From assembly GCA_037447655.1 (NCBI GenBank), contig JBBHKE010003517.1, positions 1 through 49,905 of the forward strand: DNA of 49,905 bases. The letters run 5' to 3'. The position numbers were made by a program, and so were the translations under genes. Positions 21,901 through 33,729 of the stretch are shown in pieces. The notes below the pieces were generated by a model. The model had not been told where the DNA came from. It saw nothing but the letters and a program-made list of their open reading frames with translations, and did not search any database. The DNA is from Zygnema cylindricum (taxonomy: Eukaryota > Streptophyta > Zygnematophyceae > Zygnematales > Zygnemataceae). Numbering within the stretch: position 1 is the stretch's first letter; each line of letters begins with the position of its first letter.

Positions 21901-24720
21901 ATAGTCGAGTCCTAATTTATCAGTTTACCACATACTTGGGAAATTTAATTAAGCATGTGAAGTAAAGAAACGTTGATAAAAGATAAGGGAGTGCTTCCAG
22001 ACATGAGGTGAGAAGCTCTCCTTTAACACTCTGTATAGAGAAGTTTCAAACTGAAAGTTTTTTGTGCTGTTTTAATACAGCTTCTTACTTTTGTCATGCT
22101 CTTTTTTTTGTTGTTTCATCCACACGATAACACGTGTATCATTCGGTCTTCGGTGGCTGTCTGGCACTTAGCTTATTCAGCCACTTACTTTTGAGGGCAA
22201 GGAAATGTTTTCTCTATCCTACTCCTCCATGGCGGTTACTCTTTCCATTCCACTAAATTTTTCTGTCTAACGGTAAACATCACCTATGTCTTCCTTGCCT
22301 ATTTGAACATAGGATTGTTTTAATCTGCGATGAAGTTTAAGTTGAAGACTTATCTGCAGACAAGGGCATCACTTTCTTACCTAGGAAATTATGATACTAG
22401 TTGAGTCTGCCATGCTATCTAAGTTTACTTTCATTTATTGATGTCAGTCAGTATGTTTCGTCCTTATCACCAGTTTCTCAATCTAGAGGATACATCACTT
22501 TTAAGCAGGTTTTCTGTGTCTATCTCTGCATATTCCATTTGCAGGCAGTTATTTTCTGATGTTTCTAGTCTAGTTTTAGTTTCAAGTATTAAAAAAATTG
22601 CTGAAATCATCAAGTGCTAAAAAAAATAAAAGGAACCTGCTCTTTAAGTAAGCGAGAAATGCAATTCGACAGAAATTTGTCGAATTCCGCATCGTCGGTC
22701 ATGTGTTACTCGCAGTAATTCATATCGTTGACTGATAGAATTACCATTTTTCTTCCTAAAACTATTCGAGGACTCCACCAGACCTTGGTGGTTCAAATTT
22801 TTGACAATGGATGTTTGAAGATTGAGGAAAATGTGTTTCCTCAGCCAAATGTGTATGGCAAATGGTAGCTGCAGTGAAAATTGACAATTGACACGTAGAC
22901 CAAATACGATGAATCATTCCCAACAAATTCTTCAATAATTGTAGCATCAAGCGTTGTTTTCTTTTTTTCTTTGGGGAAATCTCTTCATTCCCCAAAAGAT
23001 CATTTTGTTTAGTCTAGGATCCCCTATCACGACGTCCGAAATCGTCATATGGATCCACATTTCTAACCCTAAAATTGAATTCAAAAGTTGGAGAAATGTG
23101 GGAAGTCTAGAACCTGAATTGACGATAGCAAACTATATTGTTGTTTATCGGCTCTTCCTCAGTTATGTCGTCCGTCACTAGCATCCAAGCAGCTCAAAAG
23201 AAGGGACATAACAACATATTGACCTTCTTACCTCACACGCACCGTGACTCCCACACTTCCCTTTTTTTTCATCTCCCTCAGTCTTTGACGACCGCCTCTG
23301 TGAAATCATCCACAAATTCTCCTGAGTAGAGGGGCTTTTGACCAATAATCGGGCTCCAAGGCACGAATTAAGGCATATTTGCCCTTCTCAGATGGGGAAT
23401 GGGCTTAATCCAACGGACGAGATGCGGCGGCAGCATATCTAGGGAGTTGGTGCCTCATGGCCTCGACTCTTGTCTCTCGTTTCTTCTAGTGATTCAAAGA
23501 TTCCACCAGATCTAGTGTAGTTCAAATTATTGACAGTGAATGTTTGAAGCCTCAGGAAATTTTTATGCACTCCTTTAACTGATCCCATAAAGACATTTTC
23601 CAAAGTAAATAAGAAAAAGGGAAAAAAAAACCAATTCTACCGAAATTGAGTCGCACTTTTCACAGTTCTTAAAGTCGTTTGAAACTGGAACCAGAGATGA
23701 GGCCAATAACGTTCAGGTAAGTATAGCTGAAAATAGCGGAAACGCTGTAATTTAAGAGAAAAAATATGAACTAATTGCTCATTCATTTGCTGTTTACATT
23801 TCAGGAAAAAATCCGGAGCGGGGAAAAAAAAACCATCTAGTTTCAGTTTATTATATGTGAGTTTTACCAAACTTGTCGAGATATTGCAACAAGATACGAG
23901 TCTATTACAATTGGAATAAGAAGAACATTTTGTGACCCACAGCAAAATCGTCAATAAACTGTTGACAAGAATTTATGCTAAAACAGAAAGCAGTAAGAAG
24001 GTGAATAGCATTTTTACTATATTTGAGCTAGAAACCTGTAGGTTTCAACAATAAAGAGCTCCTAAAAATCTGCCAAATTTCCAAATGAAAACAAAGTGGC
24101 AAAAAGAAAAAAGAAAGTGAAGTCCATTCTTAGAAGAAAAAAAATATATATATATATATTAAATTGTCCCATGAGCTCACTCCTAGAGTAGGTTGCCAGA
24201 AATCCAAGTATATCCCCCATTAAGTTCAAAAAAAAAAACTGACAGACTTTATAGACCCAGCGGAATAAGCACACGAGACTTAGAAACTTCCACATTTAAA
24301 ATCGGTAATCTGTCTTACTTTTTACTATTTTATGAGGAATATGCGGGAATCTACTTAGTTTGGTGAGACAGCCTCGGTAACCAATTTTTACAACGAGTAA
24401 TGTAAGTTGAGATGGTATAAATCACAAATCATGGGCCTCCATTTTGTTGTTTCCTAGGCCCTGGATGTCATCGGCCCCCCTTTATAGGCCAGTCCCCAAA
24501 TTTCCTCCCACTTCGATTCTCCCTTAGCAATGTAAGAATTTCGAGTCTTGTGTCCTCTTTCCCCCTCTTTTACTTCCCAGTTCTTTTTTCACTCTTTTTC
24601 TCTCCTTTAGCTCTGTCTTTCGCCTCTTGTTTCCTTTTTCTCTCTCGCCTCTTTTTCCTCTTACTCCATCTCCCTCTTATCGAAATTGGATCCAGGTCAT
24701 CGTGGTAATTCAACACATAA
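18909..24720. other. Copy-2 counterpart of the gene-poor duplicated region
   Basis: Parallel to 4970-10905, with the same repeat members (about 21375-21515, 22773-22845, 23498-23570) and the same candidate exon pair (23666-23716 and 23805-23856). No gene is recognised beyond these. Frames differ from copy 1 by frequent small indels, as expected of non-coding DNA. Confidence 0.6.
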
Positions 24721-25353
24721 CTATACAATTCTTCCGCTATCTCCTCTCGTACCTCTTATCTCCTTTCTCTCCTCAGAAGAGACTGATGCTCCTCCGGCAT
24801 CATCCTCAGCTCCCCCTTTGTAAGCTAGGACTCCGTCAATAAGATTTATCACACTTAAGCCCCTATCTACCCAAATATTCAAGTGAATCTGGTATTGAAA
24901 CCTCATCGGGAGATGCTCTCTCTCTTCTATTTGCTCCAACGTAAGTGAAATTTCCCCTCCGAAAAAAGACATTTCTTGTACCCTAGGTGGCCCCCTTCGG
25001 AAAACTATCCACGGGGAAGATAGAGGAGTGCCCTAGTTGGGAGGTCTCGGTCAGTATGGTGGAAGTGAAGGCCTCCTTTCCTATGGTGCTCCATTTGTCG
25101 GTCGCCTATCACTACTCTCCCTTTCTAATTCCTTACCTCTCTGGATTGATAACCCTTCACCCGTTCATTCGGCCCTGGTGTATTATGGCCGTCAAAGTCC
25201 TTTTCAAAAAAAAACTGTCACATTTGCAATTTCTCCAGAAAATTAGTGGCTCCCCAGCTTTCTTCTTATAACTTCAATTATTTCTCTATACTGAGAATTT
25301 TGGTCATTTCTTTCCCAAACCACAATTCTCCCAACGCATCCGAAAATGTTGTT

Positions 25354-25423
25354 CCCCCCCCCCCCCCCCCCCCTGTTTCCCCCCCCCCCCTTGTTTCCCC
25401 CTCCCCCCCCCCCCCCCCCCCCC
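25354..25423 (+). repeat. Poly-C / interrupted C tracts
   Basis: C runs of 20, 12 and about 21 bases lie close together, separated by TGTTT, TTGTTT and T. On the minus strand these are G runs able to form G-quadruplexes. Runs this long are prone to length error, so the exact lengths should not be trusted. Confidence 0.95.
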
Positions 25424-25610
25424 AAAATTGCCAAAAAGGGTCCCCCGCAAAAGGTGGACATTATATGGTCTAATTATCATGAGGGTCCCATTGGTTATTC
25501 ACGAGTGTACTTTCCTCCAACATCACAAAATTAGATTGTTGCTCTCTTATTTGCCTTTACGACCCTGCTCCACCTGTTCCAGCACCCTATTTGCTGTCGG
25601 CCCTATTTAG

Positions 25611-26408
25611 TAGTGTTGTGTATCGGTAAAAAACTTATCGCGATAACACCGATACCGATAGTTATCGGTTATCGAACGGTCAGAGGTCCCGATATATCGG
25701 TCCGAGACCAACAAATTCCATATCGGCAATAACTTAAAAAAATATAGTATGCATTCAATAGTACTTTATAATATACTGCATCATATTATTGACTTTATAT
25801 AGCGTGGTATGCCACGTGTAAGAATTTTTACGCACGCTGTTTAACTGCAAGCTATTACGGATAGCGAGGCACATAAACGTTGACAAATTTAAAATAATAG
25901 TTTATAGTTCTAAAATTATAGTACCGAAACAAAATAAATAAATTACATTGTACATTTGTAAAATCAAACTTTTTCGAAAACCAGACGAACAGACGAACAA
26001 AGCAGACGAACAAATCTGTCTGACTACCCCCATTAACTGCCATTTATAAAAAAAATAACAGACAAAAGGACATTTTGGAAGGGGTACCCAAGTAAAACCC
26101 CCTTAAATTAGAAATAATAAAGGCAATATCGCAATTTTTTACCGAAATCGGGGGGAAGGGGGTCCGCGGCACGTCCGAGGAATAACACATATAGTTGAGT
26201 GTACTGACCGTACATTTATCTGTACGGTCCGTACATTTATCGCGGATAGTTATCGATATCGGTGTTATCACCGACAATAACCGATAAATATCGGGTATTT
26301 ATCGGCGATAACACCGATAACGATATATCGTACCAATATATCGATTATCGGTACCCGAAAAAAGGCACATATTGGTTATCGGCAAATCCTTACCGATTCA
26401 CATCACTA
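25611..26408. mobile_element. hAT-like non-autonomous transposon
   Basis: The left end is TAGTGTTGTGTATCGG. The right end, inverted, is TAGTGATGTGAATCGG. The 8-bp target CTATTTAG is repeated exactly outside both ends (25603-25610 and 26409-26416), which is the hAT pattern. Subterminal regions are packed with TTATCGG/CCGATAA motifs in both orientations, a usual feature of hAT transposase-binding regions. No transposase is seen in the 798 bp. A partial relative lies at 29845. Confidence 0.85.
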
Positions 26409-28341
26409 CTATTTAGCCTGTCTTGTGTGTAACAGTCCCTTCCTTTTCGCTTATTGAGACACATTTTGAATGTTTCCCAACAAGTGACTCTTTCTTTCCT
26501 GATCTTCTTGTCGCCGTTTTTTTTTTTTCCCCGGTCCCTCAATTCTCGAAGGCAGCATGTATGGGCTGGACCTTTCTCTCGCCACTGCCCGACTCCCTCC
26601 GTGGTGAAGAGGGCTCGTTTTTTTTTTCCTTTGACAGCTTTTGTTGATTGTTCTTCTTCTTTGTCGTTACCCCTTCTTTCATCCTCGGGTGGATTTCCGT
26701 GTTCCATTATCGTCATCATAGCATTCTAGTTGCCTACATCACTAATCCTCATCTATTGTCGACCAGCCTTGAGTACCCCATTTACCTTTATAAAAGCTTT
26801 CCCAGCCTGCTCAAGCAAGTTTGGTGCATTAAAATATAAAAGCCGAAAACTTGTCTCTAATTTCTCGAGGATCTTGTTGCTGGTCCCTCTGGTCCTTAAG
26901 CTGAGAAGCGTCCTTCGATGCTCCTCCATGGTCATATATGCCTTCTAAGAGGCATGTAGGCTGCCCAAATCTTCCTAAATTCTTCATCGGTGGTTCCCCA
27001 CAACGCTTAAGCTAGGTGCCCTCGAGCATTGTCCGGGAACTTTTGATGCGGGAGCGAGGGTTTTGAGCCTTTACCGCCTCTCATTCTTTTCTAGTAATCC
27101 ACTCCCACATGGACGGTTGTTGGTATTTCGGCAAAATAATAGTTTAGACCACCCCTTCCTTTCTCTTTTTGCTTTAGGTTTGGTTTCCTCTGTCTCTCAT
27201 GGGTACCTCTCAAAATCTTAAAGTTCTTTCTCGTAAAGATCCGCTATCCGTAGGCCACCCTTGGGACTCTGGTGTTCTTCTGTCAGTACATTATTGCCTT
27301 ATGGTGGGATTTGTTCCTCTCTATAGGCACCCGGTTTTAGTGTTGCCTCCGGCGCCCCCTGCGTTACTCTTTGTAATCTCTAGGGCTAAGGTGTGCTCCC
27401 CAGGTCCTCGCCTTCTTTCTCATCTAGTTCCTCCATCACTTGTTTCTCAACGTCACGTATTACGGTCTTTGGAGTCAATTGCTCCCGTTGTGGGTGATCT
27501 CCTTCTTTTAGCATTGAGGGAGGGTCTATCGGCGTCCTATCAACCCATTTACTATTAATTCCCAACTCTTCTGATGTCTCCCCTTCCTCCAATATTTTTT
27601 CCCCTTCAAATTCGATTGGTGGGAATTCCCGATGTCCTTCTAGCAGGTGACATTTGGACCTGTCGTCTCCACTTTCTTTCCTTTTGAGGAGGTACTAGCT
27701 CCTCTATTTCGGATTCCAAAATGACCTTGACTATCGGTGATAATCTTTTCCCTCATCCGAGGTAACAGGACGGAAGTTCCTCGCAACGTCAGACGTTCCG
27801 GCTCCTGATTCGGTAGTTCTAGGCTTCAACTAAAAAGTCCCCATATATCTAAGATATGCACGACCCTTAGACCATCATTTAGTTGGTGTGGCTGTATTTC
27901 CACCCAATCCCCATGGCGAAATCATTACTCCCATGCCACTTCCAAACATCATGTCAAAAGTCTTCGTGGTCAATTTATGAATGGTGGAAGGATCTATTGG
28001 GCGCCACTAGCATCTTGGGATACACCCGAGCTGGTGGCGGTATACCTGGGTACATCCGTACCTAAGGAATTGTTCCTTGATAAGCCTCGGGTGGTGGGGG
28101 AAACAGTGGGTATCCTCCCTAAACGGAGGCATCGGTATCGAACACCATGCCTCGACTATCATAAGTGATGGCGGGGGCAAAAAGTACAATCGTTAAAGCT
28201 CTTGATGGGGTCACCTGTGGGAACTCCCCTGCTATCTCTCCAAAAACCACAAACACTTGAGTCGTTGGAGTATCCAATAGGCTTTTCATCTCTGATAATA
28301 TTTATAAGGAAAGGTTTGTTCCCTCTACCGAATTTCCTGGT

Positions 28342-28451
28342 CGTTGCTCCATTGTATAATCTTTCAACCCATAAATAAAACCCAATAAATGAACCACGTT
28401 GCTCCACTGTATAATCTTTCAACCCATAAATAAAACCCAATAAATGAACCA
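28342..28451 (+). repeat. 55-bp tandem duplication
   Basis: Two adjacent units begin CGTTGCTCCA(T/C)TGTATAATC and end ATAAATGAACCAC. They differ at one or two positions. Confidence 0.93.
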
Positions 28452-28464
28452 CCCAGTTGCCCAA

Positions 28465-29844
28465 TACCTCCCTTATAAACAGGATGGGAGGACCTACTTC
28501 ATCTTATCAGTTTGCTCCCAACAAACCTAGCCGCAATAAATAGTGAAAAGTCCTCACCCCCCTCAGGAGAGAACCCTACCCCCACTAAACATAGATAAGA
28601 GATCTCTTTTCTTTAACTGAAGCTAACCCATGTCCTCTAAATTTCCTTTGAAGGCTTTTGATTTAAACTTCACTCCTGCGGGTATTAGGCTATCTAACCT
28701 CTTCCCAGTTAAAAGAGGGTTCCAACAGTAACCTCCCCTAGTTTTTGGTCCCTAATATTGTACTAATCCTAAATATCACTTTACGCCTACCTATGCAAAA
28801 AGAAGTTTCCTGAAAAACTGAAACCGTTTGGTGACCGGATGTCCCTTTGCTTGTCGGGGGGAAATTTGAATTTCGGAGTTAGACTTCAAAAAAATGAAAC
28901 TCGTCTTTTATAGCTTGAATCTAAGACTATGTTTCTTTACTTCGTGACTCCTCGACACACTTTACAAAGATAGTAGTCTTTTGGAGTTTTGTTCAAAAGA
29001 CTTGAGAGTCAAGTCCGCTCGCCGAAGATGGGAACCTTTCAACTGGTTGAGTGTTCAAAGCTAGGACGCCAATGAAAGTTATCATTGTGACAATGGCCTT
29101 TGCATGAATATGGCCCCTAAGCTAGATTATTATTATTTCATTTTTGTTGAGAACAACACGATGCGGTCAACCGGAAGCTGTCTCTTTTAGCAAACGCAAA
29201 GAGTGAGGTTCAGGCCCATGTCCCTGTGTTTCTTATACTTTAGAATCCAACACACATCGCCCATTACGAAAACATTGCTGAAAGCAAACAAGAGGCGAGG
29301 ATTCCAATCTTGTTTACTATTAAAAAAACCCTAGAGACGATTTTTGTATAATGCGACAACCTTAACTTAATGAATGTTGAAACATCCTCATGTGGCCACG
29401 CTTACGCACCCCAGTCACTTCCTACGTCCTACTCGTTCCAAACACTTCTAGGCCTAGATGTTAAATTTAAGTCTGAAATGGCCATGGGTTGCCTAGCGAC
29501 ATACTATCATAGTACACCACGAGTAGGTATATTGACCACCAAACCTATGACTTACAGTCTAATCTAAAGCCTCTATTTTTGCTAGACCAAATCTTTGAAG
29601 TTCACTAATGACGACATTTTACAAGCGCCCCTTCATATGTACAAGGAAGGGCGGCTTTGGAAGGTATACAAGATGACCCTTCACTTCCATTCCTCTGTGC
29701 ATTGGCTGCCCATGATATGCGCAATTTTCCCTTATTCTGTGTGGTTATATGGCCGGCGGGAGATACCATGTCATACCGCTGATGGCACGATTTCTTTGGC
29801 GTCGTCGTAAGTGTGGCACCTAAATGAAATCCTCGTCTGATTAG
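28465..29844. other. Stretch without a recognised gene
   Basis: No known protein, RNA gene or clear repeat was recognised. Small plus-strand frames at 29370-29567 and 29595-29810 are open but lack motifs and splice support. Confidence 0.5.
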
Positions 29845-30180
29845 TAGTGTTGTGTATTGGCAAGAAAATTATCGAGTTAAAACCGATACGAATAGTTATT
29901 GGTTATCGAACGATGAGGGGAACAGATATATTGCCCCGAGACCAACAAATTCCTTATCGGCGATAAGTAGAAAGAAATATAGGACGTTATATAACTATTG
30001 TTTTATATTTTTGACAGAATATAGCGTGGCATGCAACGTATGAAAATCTGTTCCGTACTCTATATAGCGGGAGTTTAGAACGACGTGATGAAATTATTAG
30101 AGTAAAGAAATATATAATGTTATAATTCCTTTTGTGTACATGCTTAAGGCCAACAAGACATGAACGTTGATTTACGCATG
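29845..30180 (+). mobile_element. Truncated relative of the hAT-like element
   Basis: It starts TAGTGTTGTGTATTGGC, then follows the 25611 element through AAAACCGATACGAATAGTTA, CCGAGACCAACAAATTCC and ATAGCGTGGCATGC to ACATGAACGTTGA near 30175. Similarity then stops and no right terminus or second copy of the flanking CTGATTAG was found, so the right end appears lost. Confidence 0.75.
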
Positions 30181-30465
30181 TTACACTAATTTTAGTACAC
30201 ATTCATATAGTATAGTCGCTATACATGTGAACAGGTTCGCCCTATTTTCCACCTTTTTTATTATTGGGATATAAATCTAAGCGCGATTTCTTGTTTCGAC
30301 CCCTCTCAATTTCCCCTATCGATGGAATTCTCTAACACTTTTTCTCCACTTTTGTACCAAATAACGAGCTATTTGTACAGCGCATGACACTATTAAATAC
30401 TTGGAAAATAAATTTGAACTTGAACTTCTACTATGAAAATGTACAAATGTACAATTTCAAAGCTA

Positions 30466-31551
30466 AAACATCGCTTCTACAAATTGCACCCAATATAAAC
30501 AACACCAAACTTCAACTAAGAGCATAACCACTCCGCCATTTCCCCTCCTAGGAAAAAGAAACATCTTACACGTCACATTTTAAATGCAAACTTCTGTTGT
30601 TTTGAAAAGTCAGTTTTGTGCGTACGAGACAGTTCGTGCGTAATTGCTAATTGGATCTAATATGGAGGTTTGAATAGATTCACGGATTGGGGGAGCGAAC
30701 GGATTGATATAATTAAAGTGACGTAAAAGACTCATTGAGTGGTGTGAACAAGCAGTGACAAATGGACGGCGGAACGCGAAGCGATCCGATGTAAAATAAA
30801 CGGAATGTTGAAATAGGCGCCGCCGGTACCGAGCAGCTGCGACGCAGTCAAGACAACGCAGCTGCGGATAATATGGCGTGTGTTGATTACGGAGATGTTG
30901 GTGTAAATATCCTGAGAAACATTGGTTTGTCTTTTGGCTAATTAGTTGGTTTGTCTTTTGACTAATTAGTTTATTAGTGTAGATCTGTTTAGACTGGCAT
31001 ACCTTGAACTATTCGGGTATACTTAAAATAGTTTAGGCAGATGGTAGATACCGTATGGATGGTATGCCCGGTAATTCAGAGTGAAACTCCGCATAACTTG
31101 TAGGACTGAATATTTTGAGTATCGCATGTTTATCAAAGCAATGGCGCTTGCCGTGATCTTTGACCGCCAAGTGATCACCGTTTGGTTCTTTCATGTGAAA
31201 CTTGTGGAGCCCCTAGATATAGAATCTATAGGTGAAGTTCATTGTATTCGAGTATCTCTGTAAGACTGTGAACGTCTAAGTGGTCAAGTAAGCTGTCAGC
31301 TATTGGGAAACCTGGAGCTTATATCTCTAGATGCCTTGGTGATTTGGCCTAACTTGGGAGTTTACCATGTATGGTATAATGCAATTGCGAAGTTTGGGGA
31401 TCTGTTCATTTTGGAACGTCGCTTCTACAAATTGCACCCAATATAAACAACACCAAACTTCAACTAAGAGCATAACCACTCCTCCATTTCCCCTCCTAGG
31501 AAAAAGAAACATCTTACACGTCACATTTTAAATGCAAACTTCCATTGTGTC
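30466..31551 (+). repeat. Two near-identical ~133-bp direct repeats ~953 bp apart
   Basis: 30466-30598 and 31419-31551 share CGCTTCTACAAATTGCACCC, AATATAAACAACACCAAACT, CCCCTCCTAGGAAAAAGAAA and ACACGTCACATTTTAAATGC with only a few mismatches. Both also match the duplicated region near 7.6 kb in reverse complement. The first copy has additional matching sequence on its left from about 30410. The interval between them holds a short GC hairpin (GCAGCTGCG, about 30834-30866) and no recognised gene. Confidence 0.85.
30924..30976 (+). repeat. 26-bp tandem duplication
   Basis: GGTTTGTCTTTTG(G/A)CTAATTAGTT occurs twice in tandem. Confidence 0.9.
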
Positions 31552-32069
31552 CGGCAACACTAAAGAAAGAACACTCTCGCAACACCGCCAATGCGGATTC
31601 GGCACAAGGGATTCACTTCAAATGAAGGTGTTGAGAAGGTATGGTACATAGGGTTTGGTTACATTGGGAGGTCTTTGTAATATTACGGACAACAAAATTT
31701 CTGTACTACACAGACCTCGGTTACATCGCGTATTCTGTTAAACAAGTTTTTACATAGGTGTTCTGATTTGAGCGGTTCCACTCAAGTTGACGATCAAATC
31801 TCTAAAATTGTCAAAGATTTAGAAATTGACCATTTTCGTAAGGAAATCCGTACTTGCGTATTACATACGTGTACTCCGCAAGTGTACCGCGTCAATGTAT
31901 CTCAGAGATCTCCTTCACTCTGCTGAATTTCAAGAGAAAACCGTAGTTCTTTTCGGCAAAGATTTTACGGTCACCTTGTCCGAAGGCACGTGACTTTGGG
32001 GACGTGTGAAAATTTTATTTTTATTAATTTTCCATCGACGCGCGTGTCTACTGTCCAGGTGTAGCGAAT

Positions 32070-32375
32070 TGACTGGTTCTATAATGGTGAACTCACCTCC
32101 GCAAGGTGGGCTCACCATTTGACTGGTTCTATAATGGTGAACTCACCTCCGCGAGATGGGTTCACCATTACAAAGGCGAATGAGCGATTGCTTCGCAGAT
32201 GAAGACCAAAATGTAATTGGATGGTCGATGTTTTCTCCTGGATACTTGGAAAATCGTAAACTTATTTTTGGTAATGTTGTTTTCAATAAACTCACAAAAA
32301 TATAGTATGGAGTGGTATAGGCATGTACAAAATTATGTATTAAACCTCACTTTTCGTCTGATGTAACCATAATGT
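32070..32375 (+). mobile_element. Partial copy of a hairpin-bearing TIR element, with 50-bp tandem hairpins
   Basis: Two 50-bp tandem units (32070-32119 and 32120-32169) each contain a near-perfect hairpin, ATGGTGAACTCACCT paired with its inverted match across CCGC. Downstream sequence (GAGCGATTGCTTCGCAGATG to CCTCACTTTTCGTCTGATG) parallels the 3' half of the element at 32438-33171. The left terminus is not evident, so this is a partial or rearranged copy. Confidence 0.55.
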
Positions 32376-32437
32376 TAAGCGAAACAAATTCAATTTAGCA
32401 ACATGACTTCTTTTATTTATGCGAGGGGACGATTCAA

Positions 32438-33171
32438 GGTGGCGTTCCATCAAGAAATTATGTAATCGTACGAACAACAGTAGAGAATGCTACACTTGAA
32501 CGTTTTTTTCTTTTGCGCAGTCTGTAATCCACGTGCTCCGAAATGAGTGGTACCACGTAAGATAAGGTCGTATATTGAAAATCGTCAAATATTTTTTTCA
32601 CCGACCAACTTCAACTCAAAATCGTCATTTGCATACCATGTGCGTGCGGACCAGGGTATCGTACCACACATATTTTGTACTCTTTGCAAACGTTTGTTAG
32701 ATGCCAACTCATTTTTTAGGGTATCTGCTTTTTCGCATGACGAATGAGCGCTTCCACAAATAGTGTGACGAATGGCCGGTAACAAAAATAGCGCGACGAA
32801 CGCTCGTTACGAGATTACTTTCGTGATTTCTGTTGAATTTTTGAATGCATATATCATGTGCGAAATTTTTCGATTTCCGTAGGTTGCCGTCTTGACGCGT
32901 ACATTCAATATCCAACTTGTCGAGGCTCAATTTTTTTTGTAAATGATGATGTACCTCCTCGAGGTACATCACCATTTACATAAACATTCGAAGCGAATGC
33001 TTCACAAAAAAGCATCAAACGGTCATTGTTACCTCCCAAACCTTTGGAGAATATTGGCAAGATTTTGTGTAATGTTGTTCGCGTATAAAAACAAAATAAG
33101 AGGTACGGCGTAGTAGGAATAAGTCCGAATTTCTGTAAACAACCTCACTTTTCGTCTGATAGAATGCCACC
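32438..33171. mobile_element. TIR element with internal hairpin (family of 41505)
   Basis: The left end GGTGGCGTTCCATCA is matched by an inverted right end, GGTGGCATTCTATCAGACGAAA. Internal order is the same as in the 41505-42181 element: CCACGTGCT, AGTGGTACCACGTA, CATACCATGTGC, TAGTGTGACGAA, CGAGATTAC, a hairpin (here ATGATGTACCTCCTCGAGGTACATCA), then TATAAAAACAAAATAAG and CTCACTTTTCG. No transposase is seen and no clean target duplication could be assigned, so the superfamily is left open. Confidence 0.6.
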
Positions 33172-33222
33172 CTCATACGGCGACCAAATCGGTTTGAATA
33201 GATTGGGATTTTTGTGGATTTA

Positions 33223-33673
33223 CATTGATAGCCTATTCCCATTGGAGCATTTGTAACTTTTTGCCAATTCCGATGATTTTCCAAAAACTCATCTGAAAAC
33301 GGGTCTTGTTCACACCAAAATTTGGCACGTAACTCCGATTGAAGGTGTCTTGTCACACGTCACACGCTTGGACGTCATCAAACATAGGCGCGAAAACAAA
33401 CCCGCAGGACGACGACGACGACGGGGGTTCAAAGTTAGGACAACTTTTTCGCGCGAAAAACAATGAAATAGCCGTTTGGATGTTGTTTTTGCTTCGTCTG
33501 CTTTTTGGTTTGCCGTTGGCCTGTTTCAAAAAAAGACGCAACCCTAACCCGATTTCAATATCCTCAAATATTTTGAGAGAACAACAAAGTCGATGCTCGA
33601 AAAACTGTACATTATTCGAACAACAGTCTTTTGCGAAACTGATTTTTTTTCCGGTGGGAATAGGCTATCAATC
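33223..33673. mobile_element. Small TTA-flanked TIR element
   Basis: The left end reads CATTGATAGCCTATTCCCA. The right end, inverted, is GATTGATAGCCTATTCCCA. TTA lies outside both ends (33220-33222 and 33674-33676). A 3-bp TTA duplication with ~20-bp inverted ends fits a PIF/Harbinger-type MITE of 451 bp. No coding content is recognised. Confidence 0.65.
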
Positions 33674-33729
33674 TTAGTCAATCTCGCGATTTTACGCTTC
33701 TAGGTACTGTTGAGGGTGCAAGCTTTTGC

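Larger units (their letters stand above)
17510..24894 (+). repeat. Segmental duplication, copy 2
   Basis: Counterpart of 3359-11702. It holds the conserved promoter block (ATGCGCAT at 17529-17536), a PstS-like gene with a frameshift, and the same 3' region without the solo LTR or the 38-bp tandem repeat. It ends at GTGAATCTGGTA, after which a minus-strand coding-like sequence continues (ILE-HIS-LEU-ASN-type codons run straight through the junction). A short (TA)n run at about 24146 is specific to this copy. Confidence 0.95.
24721..28464 (-). pseudogene. Decayed, unrecognised minus-strand coding-like sequence (possible retroelement ORF)
   Basis: Several consecutive minus-strand segments translate as plausible globular or charged protein broken by stops and frame changes. 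Examples are DEKPIGYSNDSSVCGFWRDS (about 28290-28230), EELGINSKWVDRTPIDPP (about 27565-27510), TTDEEFRKIWAAYMPLRR (about 26995-26945), AHTCCLRELRDRGKKK (about 26560-26515) and YQIHLNIWVDRGLSVINLI (about 24893-24837). The last segment continues into both duplication copies, where an indel of six bases keeps the frame. The hAT-like element at 25611-26408 interrupts it. I recognise no family. The repeated breaks suggest an old gene or retroelement ORF. Confidence 0.35.

Noticed and set aside
25243-25473. Poly-Gly or poly-Pro encoding frames
   Set aside because: They arise from the C homopolymers.
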